Assembly (NCBI GenBank): GCA_965197415.1
Contig: OZ240207.1
Span: forward strand, 2,418,001 to 2,482,000
From: DAOUJI01 sp965197415
Lineage (GTDB): Bacteria; Chloroflexota; Dehalococcoidia; Lucifugimonadales; JAGWBF01
Direction of reading: 5' to 3'
DNA length: 64,000 nucleotides
Made by a program: the position numbers and the translations under genes. Numbering within the stretch: position 1 is the stretch's first letter; the number at the start of each line of letters is the position of its first letter. The notes below the pieces were generated by a model that did not search any database, had not been told where the DNA came from, and worked only from the letters and a program-made list of their open reading frames with translations. This document shows positions 25,544-33,926 of this stretch, piece after piece.

Positions 25544-26899
25544 CTAATTCCCTTGATTGCGCTGCACTATTCTAGCAGGGACTCCCACTGCCAGTCGAGC
25601 CTCAGGCACGTCTCTTGTTACAACTGCGCCCGCCCCGGTGGTTGAGTTGGCGCCGACGGATACAGGAGCCACCAGCATAGTGTCGCAGCCTATGAAGGCT
25701 CCGTCTCCGATCCTGGTGATATGCTTGTCCCGACCGTCATAGTTGCAAGTTACAGATCCTGCACCGATGTTCACGTTGGAGCCTATCTCGGCGTCGCCTA
25801 TGTATCCGAAATGCCCCATTGCTGATCCGGTGCCTATTCGGCTGTTTTTTACTTCCACGTAGTTGCCCAGATGGACGCCCTTCCCCAGATGCGCTCCGGG
25901 TCTCAGGTGGCAGAAAGGACCCATATCCACCCCATTCTCGACTGTGGCTTCCTCGAGATGCGAGGCAGTGATCGTGCATCCGTCTCCGATTTTGGAATCG
26001 GCGATCACAGAGTTTGGCCCGACCACGCAGTCCTCGCCAACTTCAGTGTTTCCCAGAATCATGGAGTTAGGATGTATGACAGTGTCTCGCCCCAACTTAA
26101 CGTTGGCATCGATGGAAGTGGAGGCTGGGTCCATTATTGTGACCCCATTCAGCATCCAATGCAGTCGGATCCTCTTTCTCAACACAGCCTCGGCTTGCGC
26201 TAGATGAACGCGAGTGTTAATGCCAGTCGCCTCCTCGGGCACCTCCACTGGAACGGACTCAGAGGGAATGCCTTCGGCTGCGGCCATCTCTACAAGAGAC
26301 GTGACGTAATATTCGCCCGACGCAGCTTTGGGGATGCTCCTGAGTCGGCTCCATAGCCATGGTCCATCAAAGGCATAGACGCCTGCATTGACCTCTTCCG
26401 GCTGCAAAGTCTGAAAGTCAGGGTCTCCGGCTTCGACTATACGCACGACTTGGCCGTTCTCGTCTTTGACCACTGCCGCAAGGTCGTCAAACCCACACGC
26501 AGGGGCGGAAAGAAGGGTCGCTAAGCGGCGTCGGGACTCGTGGGTCCGGGACAGCTGCTCTATCGTACTGGCGGAAATCAGCGGGCTGTCGGCATTGAGG
26601 ACCACAACGGAAGCCCCAGAAGTCTCCAGGAGACCGCTCGCCTCAAGCAACGCATGGCCGGTGCCCAGAGGCTCTTCTTGTACGGCGTATTCGACATCGG
26701 AGCCCAGGACTTGTTTTATGGGTTCCTCACTTACAGGAGAGACGACCACAACGACCCGCCGGATTCCGGCTCGCCTTAGGGCCTCAACCGGATACCGTAT
26801 GAGCTCTCTGCCGCAGAGCTTATGGAGGGGTTTGGGCAGTTTGGACTTCATGCGTTCGCCGCGTCCTCCGGCCAGGACTACTCCAGCCCATTCACTCAT
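25544..26899 (-). CDS. glmU: Bifunctional UDP-GlcNAc pyrophosphorylase/GlcN-1-P acetyltransferase
   Basis: 451 residues. N-terminal nucleotidyltransferase with LAGGRGERMKSKLPKPLHK (GlmU/RmlA-type P-loop) and VLNADSPLI, then a left-handed beta-helix with hexapeptide repeats, including HFGYIGDAEIGSNVNIGAG and TCNYDGRDKH, the acetyltransferase active-site region. It makes UDP-GlcNAc for cell-wall or glycan synthesis. The metal-binding motif reads NADSP instead of the usual GDxP. Confidence 0.93.
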   Translation of the reverse strand: MSEWAGVVLAGGRGERMKSKLPKPLHKLCGRELIRYPVEALRRAGIRRVVVVVSPVSEEPIKQVLGSDVEYAVQEEPLGTGHALLEASGLLETSGASVVVLNADSPLISASTIEQLSRTHESRRRLATLLSAPACGFDDLAAVVKDENGQVVRIVEAGDPDFQTLQPEEVNAGVYAFDGPWLWSRLRSIPKAASGEYYVTSLVEMAAAEGIPSESVPVEVPEEATGINTRVHLAQAEAVLRKRIRLHWMLNGVTIMDPASTSIDANVKLGRDTVIHPNSMILGNTEVGEDCVVGPNSVIADSKIGDGCTITASHLEEATVENGVDMGPFCHLRPGAHLGKGVHLGNYVEVKNSRIGTGSAMGHFGYIGDAEIGSNVNIGAGSVTCNYDGRDKHITRIGDGAFIGCDTMLVAPVSVGANSTTGAGAVVTRDVPEARLAVGVPARIVQRNQGN

Positions 26900-27089
26900 A
26901 TGGGACTCCTCCTCTGACCGAGTCGTACAGAGATGCAGAAAATACGTAAGGGAACTCGTCTAGAACACCATGTTAATTGTCTCCGATTCGGGCGGTCAAG
27001 GTTAGCCGGATTCGCTCCCTTACAACCTGGAGAGGTAAGGAATTCGTAACTCCGCACTGCCGAGAATTGTGGCGGCAGAGTGCGGTCGA

Positions 27090-27098
27090 TGATATAAT
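27090..27098 (+). promoter_or_regulatory. Extended -10 promoter TGATATAAT of nhaA
   Basis: TGA plus TATAAT (27093-27098), 35 bases upstream of the TTG start of nhaA. No good -35 hexamer is seen at 16-18 bases. Confidence 0.5.
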
Positions 27099-27133
27099 CT
27101 GGCCCGCTCACCCCTAGTGTCCATGGAGCAGCT

Positions 27134-28483
27134 TTGAGTTCCGAATCGCCCACTCGGCCCTTGTCAGGGCTCACACGCCGAATCGTCAACGTCAGCCGGG
27201 TCCTGGAAGAATATTCCTTCCCCCTTCTATCGGGCGTTCTCGTTGGTTTGGTCTTCGCTAATATCAGCGCCCACTCCTATGAGGACATGAAGCACTTCAA
27301 CATATTCGGTCATGGCGTCTCGCTGTTCGGACGGGAAGTCACCCTTCATTACATGGTCAACGAAATGTTCATGGTCTTCTTCTTTGGCTTGGCGGCTAAA
27401 GAGATAACCGAGTCCATACTCCCTGGCGGGGCGCTTAATCCTCCTGGGAAGGCAGTAAACCCTCTGCTGGGGACCCTCGGCGGAATCCTGGGACCGGTGG
27501 GAGTCTACTTCATCCTGACTTTCGCGTTTTACGGCGGAGGCGACGATTTCAACGCCGTAGCCAGGGGCTGGGCGATTCCTACAGCCACCGACATTGCGTT
27601 GGCCTGGTTGGTGGCGAGGATGATATTCGGCCCGCTTCATCCGGCGGTGAACTTCCTGCTGCTTCTGGCTGTCGCCGACGACGCCATCGGGCTGCTAATC
27701 ATTGCGACCTTCTATACCGATCCATTGCATCCTATTGAACCAATCTGGCTGCTTCTTACCTTGGGCGGGATAGCGGTTTCCTACACCCTGAGACGGCTGG
27801 GCATTGGTCGCTGGGGGCCCTATATTGTCATTGGCGGCGTGATGAGTTGGGTTGGGATGACAAAGTCCGGAATTGAGCCGGCTCTAGCCTTGATTGTAAT
27901 CGTGCCGTTCCTGCCTTCAGAACCTCATCCCAGGTTAGGGCAGCATGCATCGCACAACAGTGAGCAGGAAGAGAGCGAAACCGACCCCGCGGAACCAGAA
28001 AAGAGGCCCAGCCATTGGGAAGCCGTGACGGCGGCTATTTCTGGCCACGGCAGGAACAGTCCGCTGGACCAGTTCGAGCACAGACTCAAAGGCATTGTAG
28101 ACTACGGTCTGTTCTGCTTTGGTCTGTTCAATGCGGGCGTTGCGTTCACCAGCGTCAGTTCGGTTACATTCGTAGTTCTGCTGTCACTGGTAGTGGGTAA
28201 GTCGGTTGGAATAACCCTATTCTCCTGGTTGGGCGTGAGGCTCGGGTTTCCAATGCCGACAGGGATGGCCTTCAAACATTTGCTCGTTACGGGAATCATC
28301 GCCGGCATCGGCCTGACCGTAGCGCTTTTTGTGGCCACAAAAGCGTTCGAAGGCGAGGAGTTCTACGAGCCTGCCAAGATGGGCGCTGTGCTGAGCCCGG
28401 TTGCGGTGGCTCTAGCATTCGGAGCCGCTTGGCTTCTCAAAGTAAAGGAACCACCTCCTGACGAGACGGCGCCTGACGGGTAA
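27134..28483 (+). CDS. nhaA: Na+/H+ antiporter NhaA
   Basis: 449 residues from TTG at 27134 with GGAG five bases before. Around twelve membrane segments. The hallmark IPTATDIALAW and VADDAIGLLIIATFY carry the double aspartate of the ion-binding site. NhaA exchanges sodium for protons across the inner membrane. A hydrophilic, Glu/Pro-rich insert (about residues 262-300) interrupts the two halves and is longer than in the Escherichia coli protein. Confidence 0.93.
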   Translation: MSSESPTRPLSGLTRRIVNVSRVLEEYSFPLLSGVLVGLVFANISAHSYEDMKHFNIFGHGVSLFGREVTLHYMVNEMFMVFFFGLAAKEITESILPGGALNPPGKAVNPLLGTLGGILGPVGVYFILTFAFYGGGDDFNAVARGWAIPTATDIALAWLVARMIFGPLHPAVNFLLLLAVADDAIGLLIIATFYTDPLHPIEPIWLLLTLGGIAVSYTLRRLGIGRWGPYIVIGGVMSWVGMTKSGIEPALALIVIVPFLPSEPHPRLGQHASHNSEQEESETDPAEPEKRPSHWEAVTAAISGHGRNSPLDQFEHRLKGIVDYGLFCFGLFNAGVAFTSVSSVTFVVLLSLVVGKSVGITLFSWLGVRLGFPMPTGMAFKHLLVTGIIAGIGLTVALFVATKAFEGEEFYEPAKMGAVLSPVAVALAFGAAWLLKVKEPPPDETAPDG

Positions 28484-28493
28484 CTCGTCCGTC

Positions 28494-28522
28494 TTGTTGG
28501 AGCCTTGGCGCCATGTTATTCT
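28494..28522 (+). promoter_or_regulatory. Possible promoter of tRNA-Arg
   Basis: TTGTTG (28494-28499), 17 bases, TATTCT (28517-28522), placing the start of transcription about 3 bases before the tRNA. Confidence 0.45.
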
Positions 28523-28531
28523 AAATTTTGC

Positions 28532-28606
28532 GCCCCCGTAGCTCAGAGGATAGAGCGCTGGCCTCCGGAGCCAGGTGCGTGAGTTCGAGTCTCACCGGGG
28601 GTACCA
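28532..28606 (+). tRNA. tRNA-Arg (anticodon CCG)
   Basis: 75 nucleotides with encoded CCA. GCCCCCG pairs with CGGGGGT (first pair G-T), D-arm AGCTCAGAGGATAGAGC, anticodon loop CTCCGGA in a CTGGC/GCCAG stem giving CCG, and T loop GTTCGAGTC. Confidence 0.95.
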
Positions 28607-28715
28607 TCAGCATCTGTACTCGGGAGTTGTCTTGTCTTCCGACGCTCTGTCCAACGAAAAAGTCACTCCTCTAGCTTGTTGGGCAGCTGCCTTGTGGACT
28701 AACTGAGGGTGTTGA

Positions 28716-28997
28716 CTATTGGACGAGAACCTCGACGCCGCTGGTATCGGTCGAGGCCCGGGCGACGTCGAGGTCGTACATCCGCTGGAGGTTCAGCCAG
28801 AACTCAGGAGTCGTTCCCAGAGCCCGCCCGATTTTCAGAGCCGTATCCGCGGTAATGGATCTGCGGCAGTGGACGATGTCGTTGATGCGTATTGGGGGCG
28901 CGGCTATAGCTTTCGCCAGACGGTACTGGCTGATGCCGAGCTCTTCCAGAAATTCGGCCAGATGTTCTCCCGGGTGGATAGGCTCTGCCGACGCCAT
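28716..28997 (-). CDS. higA: HigA-type antitoxin, XRE-family HTH
   Basis: 93 residues from ATG at 28997. PIHPGEHLAEFLEELGISQYRLAKAI is the typical HigA/VapI start with its Cro-type helix-turn-helix (key SQYRLAKAI, RINDIVHCRRSITADTALKIGRALG), followed by TTPEFWLNLQRMYDLDVAR. It would bind the higBA operator (29291-29328) and neutralise HigB. The frame is open further upstream, but that stretch is out-of-frame higB sequence; the internal ATG gives the right length. Confidence 0.85.
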   Translation of the reverse strand: MASAEPIHPGEHLAEFLEELGISQYRLAKAIAAPPIRINDIVHCRRSITADTALKIGRALGTTPEFWLNLQRMYDLDVARASTDTSGVEVLVQ

Positions 28998-29008
28998 CGA
29001 TCTACTCC

Positions 29009-29288
29009 TCAATGATAGTCGACCACTTCGATTTCCATCGCGCCGTGGTCTGTCCAGATAAAGCATACCCGCCACTGGTCGTTGATGCGGATGCTCCATT
29101 GTCACGCCCGATTGCCGCGCAAGGATTCCAGTTGGTGTGAAGGAGGCGTGGCAAGGTCGGTCGACTCGGTTGCCGCAACCACTCGCTGCAACCTCATCCG
29201 AGCCCGGCGTTGGATGTCCGGAGGCAGGCGACGAACCTTGTTGTCTGTTGAAGATCCGCTCGGCGTCATTGTCCTTAAATCGATTCAA
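29009..29288 (-). pseudogene. higB: higB toxin remnant, frameshift plus nonsense
   Basis: Reading minus from TTG 29288 gives NRFKDNDAERIFNRQQ, a good HigB start. One extra base at 29237 shifts the frame; resuming at 29236 gives VRRLPPDIQRRARMRLQ, continuing to LESLRGNRA, then TGA (29104-29102), then QWSIRINDQWRVCFIW ... EIEVVDYH and the true stop at 29009-29011. HigB proteins have Gly-Gln-Trp-Ser there, so TGA replaces a GGA codon. Two independent lesions make an active RelE-fold toxin very unlikely, unless there is recoding. The spacing to higA (11 bases) is the normal toxin-first higBA arrangement. Confidence 0.85.
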
Positions 29289-29290
29289 CT

Positions 29291-29328
29291 CTCTTGATAT
29301 AAACGGAAGACACGAATAACGTCAAGAG
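29291..29328 (-). promoter_or_regulatory. higBA promoter and operator
   Basis: Minus strand TTGACG (29325-29320), 18 bases, TATATC (29301-29296). A perfect inverted repeat, CTCTTGA (29291-29297) and TCAAGAG (29322-29328), overlaps both hexamers, as expected of an autoregulating HigA operator. Confidence 0.5.
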
Positions 29329-29428
29329 TGCATATTTTGAACGGCGCAGGAAGGCCAAAGCGACAGGTTTTGGAGAAGTTCGAGATACTGTAGAATAGAA
29401 AGGCCCGGTTTCAGCAAAGGAGCTGGAG

Positions 29429-29992
29429 ATGGCTTCTTCGAATGTGAACACAAGACGATTGACCGCCGAGGACCTGCTGAGGCTTTATAGCGAAGGGGTA
29501 CGCGGCGAATTGATCCGGGGGGTTCTCTGCGAAACGATGCCGACAGGATATGAACATGGCAAGATTGTAATGAATCTGGGCATACTGTTGGGCTCCTTCA
29601 TAAAACCCTTGAGGCTTGGCTCCCTGACAGCTTCAGACTCCGGAGTCTGGCTGGAACGCGACCCGGACACAGTTCGGGAGCCGGACATAGCATACTTTTC
29701 CTCGGAGAAGATGCCTATGGACACGCGGGTCACAGGCTATGCGGAGGTGGCTCCCGATTTGGTCGTGGAGGTCGTGTCCCCCAACGACAGCCTGCGAGAG
29801 GTCAACGACAAGGCACTGATGTGGTTGAGTTACGGAGTGCGCCTTGTCTGGGTGGTGAACCCCGACTTGCGCAGTGTGGATCTGTATCGAGAGGGCCTCG
29901 CGGCGTCGACGCTCACTGAGGATGACGCACTTGACGGACTGGACGTGCTGCCGGGTTTCACTTGCGCGGTGCGCGACGTGTTCGACACGTAG
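29429..29992 (+). CDS. Uma2-family endonuclease-fold protein (DUF820)
   Basis: 187 residues. RRLTAEDLLRLYSEGVRGELIRGVL opens the domain; REPDIAYFS and DLVVEVVSPNDSLREVNDKALMW carry the PD-(D/E)xK-like core (D, E-V-V, K). The family is very common in cyanobacteria and Chloroflexota, usually in many copies, and its biological role is unsettled. GGAGCTGGAG precedes the ATG. It stands alone between the higBA locus and tRNA-Pro. Confidence 0.85.
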   Translation: MASSNVNTRRLTAEDLLRLYSEGVRGELIRGVLCETMPTGYEHGKIVMNLGILLGSFIKPLRLGSLTASDSGVWLERDPDTVREPDIAYFSSEKMPMDTRVTGYAEVAPDLVVEVVSPNDSLREVNDKALMWLSYGVRLVWVVNPDLRSVDLYREGLAASTLTEDDALDGLDVLPGFTCAVRDVFDT

Positions 29993-30078
29993 AACGGCCT
30001 ATTAGCCGTCTGCTCCCAGGTTCTGCTGTCGGGGCGGAAATCGAGATTGTGGAATCTGTTCTATAGCATTGTCTAAGG

Positions 30079-30153
30079 CGGGGCGTGGCGCAGCGGTAGC
30101 GCGCCTGGTTTGGGACCAGGAGGTCGGCAGTTCGAACCTGCCCGCCCCGACCA
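30079..30153 (+). tRNA. tRNA-Pro (anticodon TGG)
   Basis: 75 nucleotides with encoded CCA. CGGGGCG/CGCCCCG acceptor, D-arm GGCGCAGCGGTAGCGC, anticodon loop TTTGGGA in CCTGG/CCAGG giving TGG, and T loop GTTCGAACC. Confidence 0.95.
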
Positions 30154-30309
30154 TCTTCTCCCAGTTGGCTTAGATTGACCCACTCCAGTCGTACATCCAC
30201 GGGGCCGCGCTAACAGACTTGCGGAATCCTCCCTGAATGATGTCTAATTCCTGCAGCGTTTCGCCGCCGATTCGCAAGCCCCGCGTTTCCGATTCCAAGG
30301 AGAAAATTA

Positions 30310-31512
30310 ATGCCTGGACCGCTGGAAGGCATCAAGATATTGGAAGTGGCCAACTGGGTGGCCGCTCCCGCCGGATGCGTAATCCTGTCGGACTTGGGGG
30401 CCGACGTAATAAAAATAGAGCACCCGGGCCATGCCGATCCCGTGCGTCACGTCAAGCTGTGGAAGAAGGAAGGCTCCGTAAATCCTTTGTTCGAGCAGGT
30501 CAACCGGGGCAAACGCTCCATGTCCATCAACCTGGAGACCGAAAGCGGCCAGGACATAGTGCGCGGACTGGCCGACGAATCGGACATCCTGGTCACAAAT
30601 CTGATCCCCGAACGACAGGTCAGGTACGGCCTCACCTACGAGGAGGTGTCGTCCTCCAACCCGCGCATCATCTATCTCGGGGTCACGGGATACGGCACCG
30701 AAGGGGAAGAGAAGAACAGGTTGGGTTACGACTACTCGGCCTTTTGGGCGCGGTCAGGCATCATGGCGACCCTGGGCAACGACGATGAGCCTCCGGTAAA
30801 CCAGAGGCCTGGCTTCGGGGACTTCACTACGTCGATGGCTGTGGCGCTGGCGCTTAACACAGCCCTTTACGAGCGAGAGAGGTCAGGCAAGGGCCAGCGC
30901 ATCGACGTTTCGCTGCTCCACACGGGAATCTGGGCGCTGGCCTGCGACTTCGTAACGGCTGCTAGAGACAGGACCAATGTAAGGCGCAACTCACGGGTCG
31001 GCGCGGTGAACCCCATGGCCAACTATTACCTCTGTGCCGATAGCAAGTGGATTCAGTTGAACATGGGGCAGTCGTACCGCTTCTGGCCCCGGTTTGTGAC
31101 GGCTCTGGAAATCGAAGACCTGGAAAACGACCCTCGGTTCGACACCCACGAGAACAGGGGCCAAAACAACAGGGAATTAATTGCACTCCTGCAAGACCAG
31201 TTCAATAAACGCCCGAGAGCCGAATGGATAGCGCGCCTGGACGAGCAGCGGTGCATATTCTCGCCGGTCCAGACCATGGACGAGGTCATAGAAGACCGGC
31301 AGATACATGCCAACGGTTTTGTTGCAACTGTGGAGCACCCGGAGGACGGGAGTTTTGAAGTTGTCAATGCACCCTTTAAGCTGCGGCGCACCCCAGCCCT
31401 TGTGCGGGGTCTGGCGCCGGAGCCAGGCCAGCACACTGAGGAGAAGCTTTTGGAGATGGGGTACTCTTGGGAAGACATCACGTCGCTAAAGGAAGAAGGG
31501 GCCATTCTCTAG
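30310..31512 (+). CDS. CaiB/BaiF (family III) CoA-transferase
   Basis: 400 residues. LEGIKILEVANWVAAPAGC and LSDLGADVIKIEHPGHAD are the family opening; the catalytic Asp is in RPGFGDFTTSMA; the C-terminal AEWIARLDEQRCIFSPVQTMDEV block is also standard. These enzymes move CoA between carboxylic acids, for example carnitine, formate/oxalate or 2-methylacyl acids; substrate is not assignable. AAGGAGAAAATT precedes the ATG. It is followed after about 40 bases by the aldolase/SDR fusion, so both likely act on one carboxylate catabolic route. Confidence 0.9.
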   Translation: MPGPLEGIKILEVANWVAAPAGCVILSDLGADVIKIEHPGHADPVRHVKLWKKEGSVNPLFEQVNRGKRSMSINLETESGQDIVRGLADESDILVTNLIPERQVRYGLTYEEVSSSNPRIIYLGVTGYGTEGEEKNRLGYDYSAFWARSGIMATLGNDDEPPVNQRPGFGDFTTSMAVALALNTALYERERSGKGQRIDVSLLHTGIWALACDFVTAARDRTNVRRNSRVGAVNPMANYYLCADSKWIQLNMGQSYRFWPRFVTALEIEDLENDPRFDTHENRGQNNRELIALLQDQFNKRPRAEWIARLDEQRCIFSPVQTMDEVIEDRQIHANGFVATVEHPEDGSFEVVNAPFKLRRTPALVRGLAPEPGQHTEEKLLEMGYSWEDITSLKEEGAIL

Positions 31513-31554
31513 GCTTGCCCCTTGCCTTGGGCGAGACCAGGATAGGTGGACGCC

Positions 31555-33615
31555 ATGCGCAACCTTTGGAATGAATCCGAATCCGCAAATATGGACTCCC
31601 TGGACCAGCTCGTCTACCAGAGTCGGTTGATCGGCGCCGACACGTCTCTTGTCGTATGGGGCGGAGGCAACACCTCTATTAAGATGACCGAAACGGACCA
31701 CTTGGGCCGGGATGTTCCGGCCATGCTCATCAAGGGCTCGGGGTCCGACATGAAGTCCATCGAGCGCAGGCACTTCCCAGCCCTACGGCTGGACGAGGTG
31801 CTGCCCCTCTTCGACCGGGAGCAGATGTCGGACGACGAGATGGTGGCCTACCTCGCCAAGTGCATGATGGACCCGACGGAGCCCAGGCCGTCCATCGAGA
31901 CGCTGCTTCATGCCTTCCTGCCCTACACCAGCGTGGCCCACTCCCACGCCGACGCAGTTGTGGCGTTGACCAACAACTCCAACGTGAGCCAGGCGCTGGA
32001 TGAGGTGTACGGAGACTCCTTGGCTATAGTGGAGTACATCCGGCCCGGGTTCACCCTTTCCAAGAGGGTCGGGCAGGCCGTAAGAGGAAATCCCAGAATC
32101 AAAGGCGTGGTGCTGGTCAATCACGGCCTGTTCACCTGGGGCGACACGGCCAAAGAGGCCTATGACATCCACATCGACCTGGTCACCCAGGCGGAGGACT
32201 ACACCCGGACCAAAGCCGCTGGCAAGCAGGTGTTCGGCGTCCTGAAGCAGAGGCCCCTGGACACCGAAAGACGGCGGGAGGTGGCAGCCGCAGTGGCTCC
32301 CACTCTGAGAGGAGCGGTCAGCAGGAACAATAAAGCCGTCCTCAGGTTCGACGACGCCCCGGAGGTTCTCGAATTTGTCGGGTCAGACCGGGCCAAGAAT
32401 TTGTCCGGCATTGGCCCAGCCACTCCTGACCACCTTATTCAAACCAAGCGGCGCCCTCTGTGGGTGGATGCGCCCGACTCGGAGGACGTGTCGGCTATCC
32501 GTAGGGCCATCAGCGCCGGGGTGGAGGAGTACGCTCAGGAATACTCCCGCTGGTATGAGGGGCACACCGACGGAGGCCATCCCATGCTGGACCCCTATCC
32601 CAGGGTGGCGCTGGTTCCAGGCGTCGGAATGTGGAGCACGGGCCGGGACAGCCGCGCCGCTCTCGTCACCGGCGACATTTACCACCACACCATCGCGGTA
32701 ATGGGTTCCGGCCAGTCTGCCGGAGATTACACGTCGCTGACTTCACAGGACGCCTTTGATGCAGAATACTGGCCCATGGAGCTGTACAAACTGACACTGG
32801 CGCCGCCCGAAAAGGAACTGGCCCGCCGGGTGGCGCTGGTGACCGGCGGAGCCCACGGCATAGGCAAGGCCATAGCCCAGCGGTTGGCCGCAGAGGGCGC
32901 CCACGTGGTTGTCACTGACCTGGATGGCGAGGGAGCTCAGGCCGTGGCCGAGGACCTGAACGCGACCAACGGCGCCGGCAGGGCGGTCGGCTGCAGGCTT
33001 GACGTGACCTCCGAGGCTGAAACGGCTGAGGCGTTCAAGTTGGCCCGGCTCACGTTCGGCGGACTGGACATCCTGGTCTCCAACGCTGGCATTGCTACGG
33101 TGGGAGCCGTGGACGTGCTCTCGCTGGCCGACTGGCAGCGGGCGTTCGACATCAACACAACAGGCCACTTCCTGGCGGCCAGGGAAGCGGTCAAGCTGAT
33201 GAAGGAGCAAGCCATCGGCGGCAGCCTGGTCTTCATAGGCACCAAAAACGTGCCCTCCCCAGGCAAGGACTTCGGCGCCTACAGCGCCTCCAAAGCTGCC
33301 GAGGTGCAGCTGGCCCGGGTGCTGGCCCTGGAAAACGGCGACTACGGCATCAGAAGCAACATCGTTAACCCCGACGCCATCTTTCAGGGTTCCAACCTTT
33401 GGTCGGAGGAAGTCAAACAGCAGCGCTCCCAGTCCTACAACATAGGGGCCGACGACCTTCCCGACTACTACCGCCAACGGAACCTGCTCAAGGAGTTCAT
33501 CTACTCGGAGGACGTGGCAGAGGCTGTGCTCTTCCTAGCTGGTGACAGGTCCTCCAAGACCACGGGGGCGATGGTCCCAGTGGACGGAGGACTCAAGGAC
33601 GCCTTCCCCCGATAG
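31555..33615 (+). CDS. Bifunctional class II aldolase / short-chain dehydrogenase
   Basis: 686 residues from ATG at 31555 with AGGTGG six bases before (an in-frame GTG at 31546 is possible). Residues 1 to about 410 form a class II aldolase/adducin domain with HSHADAVVALT and VNHGLFTWGDTAKEAYD carrying the zinc histidines. From about 420 a classic SDR follows: VALVTGGAHGIGKA, VSNAGIATVG, FGAYSASKAAEVQ with the Tyr and Lys, ending VPVDGGLKDAFPR. The layout matches the RhaD-type rhamnulose-1-phosphate aldolase/lactaldehyde dehydrogenase (YuxG-like) proteins. No rhamnose kinase or isomerase is nearby, so the substrate may differ. Confidence 0.88.
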   Translation: MRNLWNESESANMDSLDQLVYQSRLIGADTSLVVWGGGNTSIKMTETDHLGRDVPAMLIKGSGSDMKSIERRHFPALRLDEVLPLFDREQMSDDEMVAYLAKCMMDPTEPRPSIETLLHAFLPYTSVAHSHADAVVALTNNSNVSQALDEVYGDSLAIVEYIRPGFTLSKRVGQAVRGNPRIKGVVLVNHGLFTWGDTAKEAYDIHIDLVTQAEDYTRTKAAGKQVFGVLKQRPLDTERRREVAAAVAPTLRGAVSRNNKAVLRFDDAPEVLEFVGSDRAKNLSGIGPATPDHLIQTKRRPLWVDAPDSEDVSAIRRAISAGVEEYAQEYSRWYEGHTDGGHPMLDPYPRVALVPGVGMWSTGRDSRAALVTGDIYHHTIAVMGSGQSAGDYTSLTSQDAFDAEYWPMELYKLTLAPPEKELARRVALVTGGAHGIGKAIAQRLAAEGAHVVVTDLDGEGAQAVAEDLNATNGAGRAVGCRLDVTSEAETAEAFKLARLTFGGLDILVSNAGIATVGAVDVLSLADWQRAFDINTTGHFLAAREAVKLMKEQAIGGSLVFIGTKNVPSPGKDFGAYSASKAAEVQLARVLALENGDYGIRSNIVNPDAIFQGSNLWSEEVKQQRSQSYNIGADDLPDYYRQRNLLKEFIYSEDVAEAVLFLAGDRSSKTTGAMVPVDGGLKDAFPR

Positions 33616-33617
33616 TC

Positions 33618-33833
33618 ATGGAGCACACAGAGCTTACCTGGGAAGCCTTCATCCACCAAGCCGGCGCAGCCGGGCTGGATACATCGGACACGGCCCATAT
33701 GGAGGAGCTGTTCGCCTACGCCAAAACGCAGCTGCGGGCAACCCGCGGCTTCCATGAGTTGGACTTGTCAGGGTTACTGCCTGCCGGGCTTTTCTCCATC
33801 CCCAATCCTGAACCTGACCGAAATGGCGAATGA
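33618..33833 (+). CDS. Small protein of unknown function
   Basis: 71 residues, ATG two bases after the aldolase/SDR stop, so almost certainly co-translated. WEAFIHQAGAAGL, then MEELFAYAKTQLRATRGFHEL and DLSGLLPAGLF. The pattern is helical and weakly recalls small DUF4089/AtzG-like subunits that accompany amidases, but the match is too loose to name. No signal peptide. Confidence 0.55.
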   Translation: MEHTELTWEAFIHQAGAAGLDTSDTAHMEELFAYAKTQLRATRGFHELDLSGLLPAGLFSIPNPEPDRNGE

Positions 33834-33883
33834 CATCAGGGGGTTGCGGGCCACCTGAAATGGCGTAGATTGGGGGGTGTGCA

Positions 33884-33920
33884 CCGTTGACTGCAGCACA
33901 CTGTTGGTGTACAAAACGGT
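33884..33920 (+). promoter_or_regulatory. Promoter and dyad upstream of the cytosine methyltransferase
   Basis: TTGACT (33887-33892), 17 bases, TACAAA (33910-33915). Inverted half-sites ACCGTT (33884-33889) and AACGGT (33915-33920) overlap both hexamers, a layout suited to autoregulation of a modification gene. Confidence 0.45.
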
Positions 33921-33926
33921 AACGTC

